Shown piece by piece: positions 39,337 through 47,477 of a stretch of DNA of 64,000 bases; position 1 is the first letter of the stretch, and the number at the start of each line of letters is the position of its first letter. Made by a program: the position numbers and the translations under genes. Below the pieces are notes generated by a model, which saw only the letters and a list, made by a program, of their open reading frames with translations, was not told the origin of the DNA and did not search any database. The DNA comes from Brachybacterium sp042666875 (GTDB lineage Bacteria > Actinomycetota > Actinomycetes > Actinomycetales > Dermabacteraceae), in assembly GCF_042666875.1 (NCBI RefSeq), contig NZ_JBHTCX010000008.1:62001-126000 (forward strand), written 5' to 3'.

Positions 39337-41229
39337 TCACCGCGCCTGACGGTGCGCCACCCAGGAGCGATGCAGGCCGGCGTAGATCCCGTCGGGCAGG
39401 CTCACCAGCTCGTCGTGGGTGCCGTGCTCGACCAGGTGCCCCTCATCGAGCACCATGATCCGGTCCGCGCGCTCGGCGGTGGAGAGCCGGTGGGCGATGG
39501 TGATGGTGGTTCGACCACGGGCGAGGCCGTCGATGGCCTGCTGCAGGCGCACGTCGGCCGCGGGATCGACCGCACTGGTCGCCTCGTCCAGCACGATCAC
39601 GTCGGGGTCGACGAGGTAGGCGCGGGCCAGGGCCACCAGCTGCCGCTCCCCCGCGCTGAGCGACTCACCGCGCTGGCCGACGGGCGTGTCCAGGCCCTCG
39701 GGAAGGTCGTCGACCCAGCCGCCGAGCCCCAGTTCATCCAGCGCGCGGCGCATCTCCTCGGCGGTGGCATCGGGCTTGCCGTAGGCCAGGTTGCCGGCGA
39801 CGGTCGTGTCGAACAGGAACCCTTCCTGCGGGACCATCACCACGCGCTTGCGCAGCGAGGCATAGGTGATCAGGTGCAGGGGCACACCGCCGATCGTGAG
39901 CTCACCGCTGGTGGCGTCCATCATGCGGGTCAGCAGCTTGGCGAAGGTGGTCTTGCCGCTGCCGGTCTCCCCCACGATCGCGATCCGGCTGCGGGCGGGG
40001 ATGTCGACGCTGATGCCGTGGAGCACCTCCGGGCCGGAGGGGTAGCGGTAGTGGAGGTCGCGCACCTCGATGTCCAGCAGACCCTCGGGCAGCGCGGTCG
40101 CCCCGTCGGTCGGTTCCAGGCGCCGGCCGGTGTGGGGGTCCATGGCACCGCCGGGGTCGGCGACGTCGGCCGGGGTGTCGAGCACGCCGAGTACGCGCCG
40201 CCAGCCGGCCACCGCGTTCTGGGCCTCCGAGAGCATCTCGATGCCCATCCGCACGGGCTGGCTGAACAGGGAGACCAGGAAGACGAACGCGATCACGCCA
40301 CCGGCGGTGAGGTCCGCGCCGGGCAGGTTCGCACCGAGGGCCTGGGTACCCAGCAGCACGCCGACCACCACGACGACGCCGGTGGCCAGACCGTCGGCCG
40401 TCTCCGACAGGAACATCGAGGCCGATTGCGGCCGCAGCACGGCGAACTGGGCGTTGCGCACCTGGTCGATCCGGTCGAACTGGTCGTCGCGGGTGCGGTT
40501 CTCGATGCCGTAGGCGCGCACGGTCGCGGAGCCGACGAGGGCCTCGGAGACGGTCCCGAGCATCTGCCCGACCTTGAGACGGACGGTCTGGAAGCGGGCG
40601 CGGATGCGGCGCTGCAGTTTGCTCATGATGAACAGGATCGGCAGGTAGCACAGCCACACGGCCAGCGCGAGCGGCCAGGAGTAGAAGACCATCACGCCGG
40701 TGGCCAGCACCAGCTGCATGGTCATCACCAGCAGCATCATGCCGCCGAAGCTCATGAACTGGCTGACGGTGTCGACGTCACTGGTCACGCGGGAGACCAG
40801 GGCGCCGCGCTGCTCGGTGCCCTGGGTCAGCAGCGAGAGGTCGTGGATGTGGCGGAAGGCGCGTTTGCGCAGGGTCGCCAGCGACGTCTCGGCCAGGCGG
40901 AACAGGCGCCGGTTCATGATGACGTTGCAGCCCGCGGTGATCAGCAGCAGCAGTGCGGCCAGTCCGGCAGCGCCGGCGACGAACGCGACGTCGGGCTGCT
41001 CGGGGGCGATGATGCCGCGGTCGAGGATGGACTGGACCGCGATGGGCACCACCACCTTGCCGGCGGTGGCGACCACGGCCAGCAGCAGAGTGATCCACAG
41101 TCCGCGCAGCAGCTGCGGGGTCAGGGAGAGACCGCGGCGGATGGTGTGGAGGGCGGACTCATCGGTGGTGGTCTCGGTGCCCAGTTCCGAGGAGTTCTGA
41201 GCGGCGCGGGCGGCGGGTGCGGCGGTCAT
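39337..41229 (-). CDS. ABC exporter half-transporter, catalytically complete ATP site
   Basis: A 630-residue fused membrane-ATPase protein (type IV exporter fold): six membrane segments to about residue 330, then the nucleotide-binding domain. Walker A is VGETGSGKTT, Walker B VIVLDEATSAVD with the catalytic Glu, and the switch His is in IAHRLST. Its signature motif is changed to LSAGERQ. It overlaps the partner gene by four bases. The two should form a heterodimer. A lipid, peptide or drug are all possible substrates. Confidence 0.92.
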   Translation of the reverse strand: MTAAPAARAAQNSSELGTETTTDESALHTIRRGLSLTPQLLRGLWITLLLAVVATAGKVVVPIAVQSILDRGIIAPEQPDVAFVAGAAGLAALLLLITAGCNVIMNRRLFRLAETSLATLRKRAFRHIHDLSLLTQGTEQRGALVSRVTSDVDTVSQFMSFGGMMLLVMTMQLVLATGVMVFYSWPLALAVWLCYLPILFIMSKLQRRIRARFQTVRLKVGQMLGTVSEALVGSATVRAYGIENRTRDDQFDRIDQVRNAQFAVLRPQSASMFLSETADGLATGVVVVVGVLLGTQALGANLPGADLTAGGVIAFVFLVSLFSQPVRMGIEMLSEAQNAVAGWRRVLGVLDTPADVADPGGAMDPHTGRRLEPTDGATALPEGLLDIEVRDLHYRYPSGPEVLHGISVDIPARSRIAIVGETGSGKTTFAKLLTRMMDATSGELTIGGVPLHLITYASLRKRVVMVPQEGFLFDTTVAGNLAYGKPDATAEEMRRALDELGLGGWVDDLPEGLDTPVGQRGESLSAGERQLVALARAYLVDPDVIVLDEATSAVDPAADVRLQQAIDGLARGRTTITIAHRLSTAERADRIMVLDEGHLVEHGTHDELVSLPDGIYAGLHRSWVAHRQAR

Positions 41230-43499
41230 CGTCCCTCCTCCTGCTCGCGGGCGGGGCGTGCGGCGGGGTCCTCGCCCGCGCCGTGGACGGCGCGGTCCTC
41301 GCCCGCGCCGCGAGCGGTGCGGTCCTCGCCGGTGCCGAGGGCGGGCGTCGCCCCCGTGCTCGTCTCCGGTTCCTCGCATTCGGAGGTGACGTCCTCGCGC
41401 CGGTAGCGGCCGGCGCCGTGACGCTCGACGGCATCGGCCACGGTGCGGGCGCGCTCGGCGGGCACGGCGATGCTCGGGTCCGGCCCGTCGCTGGGCTGGG
41501 GCCCCTTGGATTCGAGCAGGTTGTGGGAGATCGCGGCCTCGTCGTACGCGTCGACCAGGGCCCGGTACCCGGGGCTCGTCGAGCGCAGCTCCTCGTGGGT
41601 GCCGGTGGCCACGACGCGGCCGTGGTCGAGGAAGACCACCTGATCGGCCAGGGAGATCGTGGACTTGCGGTACGCGATCGACAGCAGCGTCGAGGAGGTC
41701 ATCTCGCGGCGGATCCCGTCGAGGATGGCCAGCTCGACGCTCGGGTCGCAGGCGGAGGTGGCGTCGTCGAGGATCAGCAGCCGGGGGCGGCGGGCGAGCG
41801 CGCGGGCCAGGGCGATGCGCTGGCGCTGCCCTCCGGAGAGGGAGCCGCCGCGCTCGCCCAGCTCGGTGTCCAGGCCGTCGCTGAGGGCGTCGACGAAGCC
41901 CTCCGCCTGGGCGACGCGCAGCGCCCAGCGCACGGTGTCCTCGTCGATGTCCTCGCCGAGGGTCACGTTCTCGCGCACGCTCGCATCGAAGATGAAGGCC
42001 TGCTGGAGGACCAGGGCGACGTCAGCGGTCAGCGCGTCGGCGGTCAGCGAGCGCAGGTCCGCCCCGTCGAGCCGGATGCTGCCCTCGGTGGGGTCGACGA
42101 GGCGGGCCGCCAGCAGCGCGAGGGTCGACTTGCCCGAGCCGGTGGCCCCGACGACGGCGAGCACGCGGGTGCCGGCCGACGGGTCGGCGCGCAGGGAGAC
42201 CTGGTCGAGGGCCCGGGATTCGCGCAGCTGCTGGTCCTCGGGGCGTACGTCGCGGCCCAGGATCACCTGGGAGGGGTCGTCGCGGTAGACGAAGGAGACA
42301 CGGTCGACCTCGAACGCACCGGGCCCGTCGGGCAGCGGGTCGGGGCCGTAGGTGCGCTGCTCGCTCACGTCCAGGATCTGCTGGACGCGGCCGCCGCCGA
42401 CGACGGTGCGCGAGAGGTCGCCGAGGACCCAGCCGAAGGAGCGAATCGGCAGCGCCATCAGCGTGAACAGGTAGGAGACCTCGACCAGCTGGCCCGTGGT
42501 GAGGTGCCCGTCGCCGATGCGCCAGGCGCCGAGCACGGCCACGGCGAGGATCCCGAGGTTGGGCAGGGCGTCGATCAGGGGGTCGAACCAGCCGCGCACG
42601 TAGCCGAAGCGGATGCCGGTGCGGCGCAGCTGCTCGGCGGAGTGGTCGAAGCGCTCCTGCTCGACGTCCTCCCGCCCCAGGGACTTGACGACGTTGGCGC
42701 CGTCGAAGGACTCGTGGGCGATCTCCGCGACCTCGGCGCGCAGCTGCTGGGAACGCATCGCCAAGGGCGTCGCGAAGCGCTGCAGCAGCACGTTCGCCAC
42801 GATCAGCAGGACGATCAGGGCGAGCATGACCAGCAGGATCACCGGGTCGATCCGGGCGACGACCACGGTCGCGTAGACCAGCATGGCGATCGTGGCCAGG
42901 GCGAAGGGGAACGGCGCCATCGCGAAGAAGGTGGCCTCGATGTCGGCGTACATCGCCGAGAGCAGGGTGCCGGTGGACTGGCGGCGGTGCCACAGCAGCG
43001 GCACCTTCGCGTACACGGCGGCCAGTCGCCGGCGGTAGAGGCCGAACAGGTCGAACTGCGTGGCGGCGGCGAAGATGCGGCGGGTCATGACGGAGACGGC
43101 GCGGGCGACGCCGATGCCGAGGATGGCCAGACCGCCGCCGAGGACGACGGGGATGACGGGCTCGCCGCGCTGGAAGGAGGGCACGATGACCTCCTCGGTG
43201 ACGCGGCCGATGATCGCGGAGGTCGCGATCTGCAGCACCGAGAACAGCAGCGCCCCGAGGACGGCGGGGATGAACCACTTGCGCTTCTCCCAGGCACCGG
43301 TGAGCAGGCGCTTCATGCCGGGGATGAGCACGGCGGGGTGCTGAGGTGCGGGCACGGCGGGCGGGGCGGAGCCTGCGGGCCGGGAGCTGCCCGTGCGGTC
43401 GTCGTGCGGGTGGTTGCCGGGGCGGGGGCGGCCGGAGCGGGTCGCGCCCGGGCCCTCGTGGGCGGATCGGTTCGTGGCGGAGGCGTCGGTGCTGGTCAT
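41226..43499 (-). CDS. ABC exporter half-transporter, degenerate ATP site
   Basis: A 757-residue partner of the downstream gene. A disordered start (about 60 residues), six membrane segments and the ATPase domain. Walker A VGATGSGKST and signature LSGGQRQR are normal, but the catalytic Glu is Asp (LLILDDATSACD) and the switch His is Tyr (IAYRKST). Its own ATP site should therefore be weak while its signature completes the partner's site. A tail of about 130 residues ends in a repeated GAGEDRAVH-type unit. It overlaps the DUF456 gene stop. Confidence 0.92.
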   Translation of the reverse strand: MTSTDASATNRSAHEGPGATRSGRPRPGNHPHDDRTGSSRPAGSAPPAVPAPQHPAVLIPGMKRLLTGAWEKRKWFIPAVLGALLFSVLQIATSAIIGRVTEEVIVPSFQRGEPVIPVVLGGGLAILGIGVARAVSVMTRRIFAAATQFDLFGLYRRRLAAVYAKVPLLWHRRQSTGTLLSAMYADIEATFFAMAPFPFALATIAMLVYATVVVARIDPVILLVMLALIVLLIVANVLLQRFATPLAMRSQQLRAEVAEIAHESFDGANVVKSLGREDVEQERFDHSAEQLRRTGIRFGYVRGWFDPLIDALPNLGILAVAVLGAWRIGDGHLTTGQLVEVSYLFTLMALPIRSFGWVLGDLSRTVVGGGRVQQILDVSEQRTYGPDPLPDGPGAFEVDRVSFVYRDDPSQVILGRDVRPEDQQLRESRALDQVSLRADPSAGTRVLAVVGATGSGKSTLALLAARLVDPTEGSIRLDGADLRSLTADALTADVALVLQQAFIFDASVRENVTLGEDIDEDTVRWALRVAQAEGFVDALSDGLDTELGERGGSLSGGQRQRIALARALARRPRLLILDDATSACDPSVELAILDGIRREMTSSTLLSIAYRKSTISLADQVVFLDHGRVVATGTHEELRSTSPGYRALVDAYDEAAISHNLLESKGPQPSDGPDPSIAVPAERARTVADAVERHGAGRYRREDVTSECEEPETSTGATPALGTGEDRTARGAGEDRAVHGAGEDPAARPAREQEEGR
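41267..41347 (-). repeat. 27-bp coding repeat in the exporter C-terminal tail
   Basis: Three copies of a 27-base unit (starting GGTCCTCGCCCGCGCC on the plus strand at 41267, 41294 and 41321) encode an acidic/basic nine-residue repeat of the GAGEDRAVH kind. The length is a multiple of three, so copy number could change without a frameshift. Confidence 0.8.
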
Positions 43500-44008
43500 A
43501 CGGAGACGAAGTGGCCCACGACGGCGATGGCGAAGACGATGGTGGCCAGCATGGCGAGGGTGAACTCGATGATGATCCCGATGCCCAGGGCCTTGACCGC
43601 GACCCAGGCGGATCCGAGGCCCTTCCTCCAGTCCTGCAGGCGCAGCGACTCCGAGACGTACAGGCCGATCACGAAGCCGATCGGCAGGCCCAGCAGGGGG
43701 ATCACGAACAGGCCGACGATGCCGGAGGCGATGCCGACGTAAATCGGCCACATCGGCACCTCGTGCTGGTGCAGGCGCCGCCCGGTGAGCACGTAGCTGG
43801 TGGTCATGCCGATCGCCCCGAGGACCAGGATGATCGCGAAGGCGATCCACGGGATCCAGCCGCCGGTGACGATCGCCCAGATCAGCGTGGCGATCACGAT
43901 GGTGATCGTGCCGGGCAGGACGGGGACGACGATCCCCACCAGGCCCACGATGTAGGCGAGGCAGACCAGCACGGTCACGATGATCTGGATGGTCAGGGAG
44001 TCGACCAC
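43496..44008 (-). CDS. DUF456 family membrane protein
   Basis: A 170-residue protein with about five membrane segments and the DUF456 pattern (VVPVLPGTITIVIATLIWA, IPLLGLPIGFVIGLYVSE). GGAGGACCC precedes the GTG at 44008. It is coupled to the ABC exporter by a four-base overlap. Function unknown; the link to export is by context. Confidence 0.87.
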   Translation of the reverse strand: MVDSLTIQIIVTVLVCLAYIVGLVGIVVPVLPGTITIVIATLIWAIVTGGWIPWIAFAIILVLGAIGMTTSYVLTGRRLHQHEVPMWPIYVGIASGIVGLFVIPLLGLPIGFVIGLYVSESLRLQDWRKGLGSAWVAVKALGIGIIIEFTLAMLATIVFAIAVVGHFVSV

Positions 44009-44123
44009 GGGTCCTCCGGGGAGTGTCGAGGGTGGGGGCGCGGCACCGCTGGGAAAGCGGTGCGCCGGGCCGTGACCATCCTATCGGCGCCGTCCCGCCG
44101 CCGCTCGTCCGCCCGTCGGGCCC

Positions 44124-45110
44124 TCAGGGCAGGCGCACCACCTGGCCGGCCCAGGAGAACCCGCCGCCGAACCCGATCAGCAGGGCCGTCGCCCCGGCGG
44201 GGATCCGGCCCGCCTCGCGCATCCGGGAGATCGCCAGCGGGATCGTCGCCGCGGAGGTGTTGCCGCTGGTGATGACGTCGTCGGCTATCACCGCGTCCTC
44301 ACGCAGCCCGAGGGACTCCGCGAGCGGTTCGATCATCCGCAGGTTCGCCTGGTGGGGGACGAAGACGTCGATATCGGCCATGGTCACCCCGGCGGCCTCC
44401 ACGATCCGGTGGCAGATGGCGGGGGCCTCGCGCAGGGCCCAGCCGAGCACCGCACGTCCCTGCTGGGCGAAGTACGGCCCGGGGCCGGTGATCGTCACGG
44501 CATCGGCGAGGTCGGGGACCGTCCCCCACACCACGGGCGCGACGGCGGGCCGCTCGCTCGCGCGCAGCACCACGGCGCCGGCCCCGTCGGCGGTGAGGAT
44601 TCAGGTGGTGCGGTCGGTGTAGTCGGTGTAGGTCGAGAGCTTCTCCGCCCCGATCACCAGGGTCGTGGTGGAGGCCCCGGCCCGGATCGACTGATCGGCC
44701 AGGGCCAGGGCGTGGCTGAAGCCGGAGCAGGCGGCGCCGACGTCGAACGCGGCCGGGGCCGGCAGGCCCAGGGCCTCGGCCACGCGGCCGGCGGCGCTGG
44801 GTGAGTGCTCATCGTTCGAGCAGGTCGCGACGAGGACCTGGGTGATCTCGGAGGCGTCGATGCCGGCGTCCGCGAGGGCTGCGCGGGCGGCCTCGGTGGC
44901 CATGCTCGCGACCGTCTCGTCCTCGCCGGCGATCCGCCGCGATTCGATGCCGGTGCGCTGGCGGATCCACTCGTCGCTGGTCTCGACCAGTTGCTCGAGG
45001 TCATGGTTGGTGAGGATCCGGGCGGGGCGATAGTGGCCGGTCCCCATGATCCGTGACCCCGCAGCGGGGGTCGGGGAGTGGAAGGGTGCGGGGGTATCCG
45101 GCTGGCTCAT
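44124..45110 (-). pseudogene. fabH: 3-oxoacyl-ACP synthase III (FabH) gene with one in-frame TGA
   Basis: The reading frame encodes a full-length KAS III (328 codons) but is broken at codon 170 by TGA (44603-44601). Sequence on both sides matches FabH: TSDEWIRQRTGIESRR, the nucleophile region VGAACSGFSHAL, then DRTT-stop-ILTADGAGA, and after it the catalytic His in VFVPHQANLRMI and Asn in SGNTSAATIP. FabH proteins usually have Cys at the stop position (DRTTC), so one base change TGC to TGA explains it. The catalytic triad is split between fragments, so without read-through there is no enzyme. A sequencing error is possible. FabH starts fatty-acid chains from acyl-CoA. Confidence 0.85.
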
Positions 45111-45415
45111 CGGCAAGGTCTGCTTTCTGGTGTCGAGATGTGCCGCCCGCCGGGGATCGACATCCTCGCGCCTCTCCGGCAGGTCCCGTTGAACAGGTCC
45201 CCGATGCGCCGGGTCAGCCGGGACGCGGGTGGGTCGGCCCGGTGGGCTCTGGGGTCCGGGGTGTGGGGTGAGCAGGAGCGGTGTGGTCGGTGCGGCGAGC
45301 GCGCCGAGCACCTTACCGCTGCCGGCTCGGCACGCGGCCGACGGGTGAGGGAGCGGACAGCGTGGGGCACCAGTTAGTGACGCAGCGCTGGGCGCCGACG
45401 GGGTGCCCCGCGTCG
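45111..45415. other. 305-bp interval without a convincing gene
   Basis: Upstream of fabH. An open frame continues from fabH to 45311 but looks like read-back (Pro/Arg-rich, no family match). A TAAGGT on the minus strand near 45306 could be a -10, giving fabH a leader of about 190 bases. GGGGCACC and GGTGCCCC near 45363-45408 can pair over a long loop, downstream of the VanZ-RDD gene, and may end its transcript. Confidence 0.4.
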
Positions 45416-46552
45416 TCAGCGGCGGGCGGCGCGGCGGTCGACCAGGTCGGCCCCGCTGATCAGGCCTGAGAGGCCCCGCCGGTCGACGAAGAGCACGATC
45501 GCGATCGCGACGAGGACGAGGCCGCCCGAGGCGAGGCGCAGCAGCACGGGCAGGACGGGCACCCCGAGGCCCTCGAGCACGTCGCCGATCGGGGCCAGGG
45601 CCGCGTACAGGCCGGCCACGGACAGGGCGCGCGTCAGCCGCCGGCCCGCGCTGCCCCGTCGGCCGTCGAAGACCGGCACGATCCCCACCATCCGCTGCCC
45701 GGGCGAGGCGCCGCTGCCGATCAGCGCCGGCAGCACCACGCTCAGCAGCGCTCCGATGAGGATGGAGGCCAGCGGCAGCACCGCCGCATGGCCGGGCGGA
45801 TTGGGAACCTCTCCCCCATCACTGGCCAGGGTCCAGACCACGACGTAGGTCAGCAGTCCGGCCGTCAGCAGCAGCCCGGGCAGGGCCGAGATCACCGCAG
45901 CGTCGATCGCCATCCCCAGCAGGCGGCGCAGCCGGGTCACGGGTCGCGGCGGCAGCGTCGCGAGCGCGGTGGGTTCGGGGATCCAGCCGGCCACCACCGG
46001 GGCGAGGAGTGCGCCGATCAGCGCTCCGGCGGTGTTGGTCAGCAGGTCATCGACGTCCGCCACGCGGTAGGCGCAGTCGAACAGGCCCCACAGCCCCGTG
46101 TACTGGGTGGTCTCGATCAGCAGCGAGGCGGCGACGCCGGTGAGGGTGGCGGTGAGGATGCCGCGGCCGGCCATCACGCGGATCAGCACGCCCAGGGGGA
46201 TGAACAGGACGACGTTCAGGATGGGCTGGGCGATCGCCGCGATGGTGGTGGTCGAGCCCAGGCCGTACTGCCCGGCGAGCCGGGCGATGTCGCCGATGGT
46301 CGCCAGCGGTACCGGCTGCAGCGAGGTCCCGCCGCCGCCCGCGCAGACCGAGGGGTCAGGAAGCGGCAGCAGCGTGTATGCCACCAGGGCGACGGCGTAG
46401 ATCGCGACGCCGGCGGCGCCGATGAGGCGGGCGGGGCTGAGGCGCCCGTAGGCGTAGTACTGGATGATCAGGATCGGCAGCAGGACCGCGAGGAAGCACA
46501 GTGTGCCGCCGAGGAGGCTGAAGGGGATCTGCCAGGCCCATGCGTCGATCAT
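45416..46552 (-). CDS. VanZ-like protein fused to an RDD domain
   Basis: A 378-residue membrane protein. The first half is VanZ-like, with four or five helices and the conserved ETTQYTGLWGLFDC and RVADVDDLLTNTAGALIGALLAP. The second half is an RDD domain (three helices; Arg in TRLRRLLGMAIDAAVISA, ASPGQRMVGIVPV). Cys residues in PSVCAGG and FDCAYR may pair outside the membrane. VanZ proteins give low-level teicoplanin resistance in enterococci, but most homologues have no tested role. It is divergent from a second VanZ gene. Confidence 0.88.
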   Translation of the reverse strand: MIDAWAWQIPFSLLGGTLCFLAVLLPILIIQYYAYGRLSPARLIGAAGVAIYAVALVAYTLLPLPDPSVCAGGGGTSLQPVPLATIGDIARLAGQYGLGSTTTIAAIAQPILNVVLFIPLGVLIRVMAGRGILTATLTGVAASLLIETTQYTGLWGLFDCAYRVADVDDLLTNTAGALIGALLAPVVAGWIPEPTALATLPPRPVTRLRRLLGMAIDAAVISALPGLLLTAGLLTYVVVWTLASDGGEVPNPPGHAAVLPLASILIGALLSVVLPALIGSGASPGQRMVGIVPVFDGRRGSAGRRLTRALSVAGLYAALAPIGDVLEGLGVPVLPVLLRLASGGLVLVAIAIVLFVDRRGLSGLISGADLVDRRAARR

Positions 46553-46693
46553 GGCTGAACCCTAAGGTCGCAGGGGGCTCCGGGGGGATGGGCCCATGTG
46601 TCTGCGTCGCTCCTACCGTGGGTGGAGCCGGTCCCGGGAGGGTCATCCGACGGTTCCTGTGCAGCGTCCAGCAACTGGCCATAGCGTGCTCCT

Positions 46694-47362
46694 GTGACCG
46701 AATTCGTGCGCCTGGCCCTGGTGGGCATCGCGGGCGGCGTGGGGGTGTTCGTCGCGATCCTGCTCCCCGCCGTGCTGCTGCAGCGACGACGCTTCGGCCG
46801 GGTGCGGCCGCTGCGGCTGGTCGGTGTGCTGGTGATCTGCGTGTACACCATGACGCTGGCGGGCCTGACGGTCGCTCCCGCCTACGAGGTGGCCAGCACC
46901 TGCCAGAACCGGGCGGGCGGCGAGCTGCGGCCCTACCCCTTCAACGCGGTGGGCGAGATCCTCGCGGTCCATGCCGAGGGCACCACCGGATTGGGCCTGC
47001 TGCTGAGCTGGCCGGTGCTGCAGCTGGGCATGAACATCGTGCTGTTCGTGCCGCTGGGGGCGATCCTGCGCGGGGTGTTCCGGCTGGATACGACGACGTC
47101 GCTGGCCATCGGGGTGATGCTGTCGGTGCTCATCGAGGCCACGCAGTACACCGGGGCGTGGGGGCTGTATCCGTGCGGGGTGCGGATCGCGGACATCGAC
47201 GACGTGCTGGCCAATTCCCTCGGTGCACTGCTGGGGGCGCTGATCGCCCCGGTGTTCACCCGGCTGGGAGTGCCGCTGTTCGTCCATGAGCGACCGCTGG
47301 ACGATGATCGCGGCCGCGAGGGTGGACACGAGGGCGCCGCGGATGAGGACCCGTGGCCGTGA
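46694..47362 (+). CDS. VanZ-like membrane protein
   Basis: A 222-residue protein starting at GTG 46694. It shares with the divergent neighbour the blocks LNIVLFIPLG / MNIVLFVPLG and TQYTGAWGLYPC, RIADIDDVLANSLGALLGALIAP, and a matching Cys (STCQNR). It lacks the RDD half and ends in an acidic tail (DDDRGREGGHEGAADEDP). Probably a paralogue by duplication and inversion. Function unknown. Confidence 0.87.
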   Translation: MTEFVRLALVGIAGGVGVFVAILLPAVLLQRRRFGRVRPLRLVGVLVICVYTMTLAGLTVAPAYEVASTCQNRAGGELRPYPFNAVGEILAVHAEGTTGLGLLLSWPVLQLGMNIVLFVPLGAILRGVFRLDTTTSLAIGVMLSVLIEATQYTGAWGLYPCGVRIADIDDVLANSLGALLGALIAPVFTRLGVPLFVHERPLDDDRGREGGHEGAADEDPWP

Positions 47363-47399
47363 CGGCGACCGGCGGGCCGCTCCCCTTGTAGCGCGGCTC

Positions 47400-47477
47400 G
47401 GTCACGCGGTCGCGCGGTCACGCGGTCACGCGGTCACGCGGTCACGCGGTCACGCGGTCACGCGGTCACGCGGTCAC
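47400..47477. repeat. 8-bp tandem repeat GGTCACGC, about ten copies
   Basis: Nine full GGTCACGC units (one with a single change) and a partial tenth run without gaps and enter the sbcC stop codon and last codons. An 8-base period shifts the frame, so expansions stay outside the gene except at its last three codons. It is a likely hypervariable locus and could act as a strain marker. Confidence 0.92.

Noticed and set aside
44601..44603. Selenocysteine at the FabH TGA
   Set aside because: The position is usually Cys, but it is not the catalytic Cys, FabH is not a known selenoprotein family, and no selenocysteine machinery or convincing SECIS hairpin was seen nearby. A mutation or sequencing error is simpler.
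45111..45311. N-terminal extension of FabH
   Set aside because: The upstream in-frame sequence is Pro/Arg-rich with no match to FabH, whose fold begins a few residues after the chosen start.
47400..47477. CRISPR array
   Set aside because: The 8-base units are head-to-tail with no spacers and no cas genes are present.
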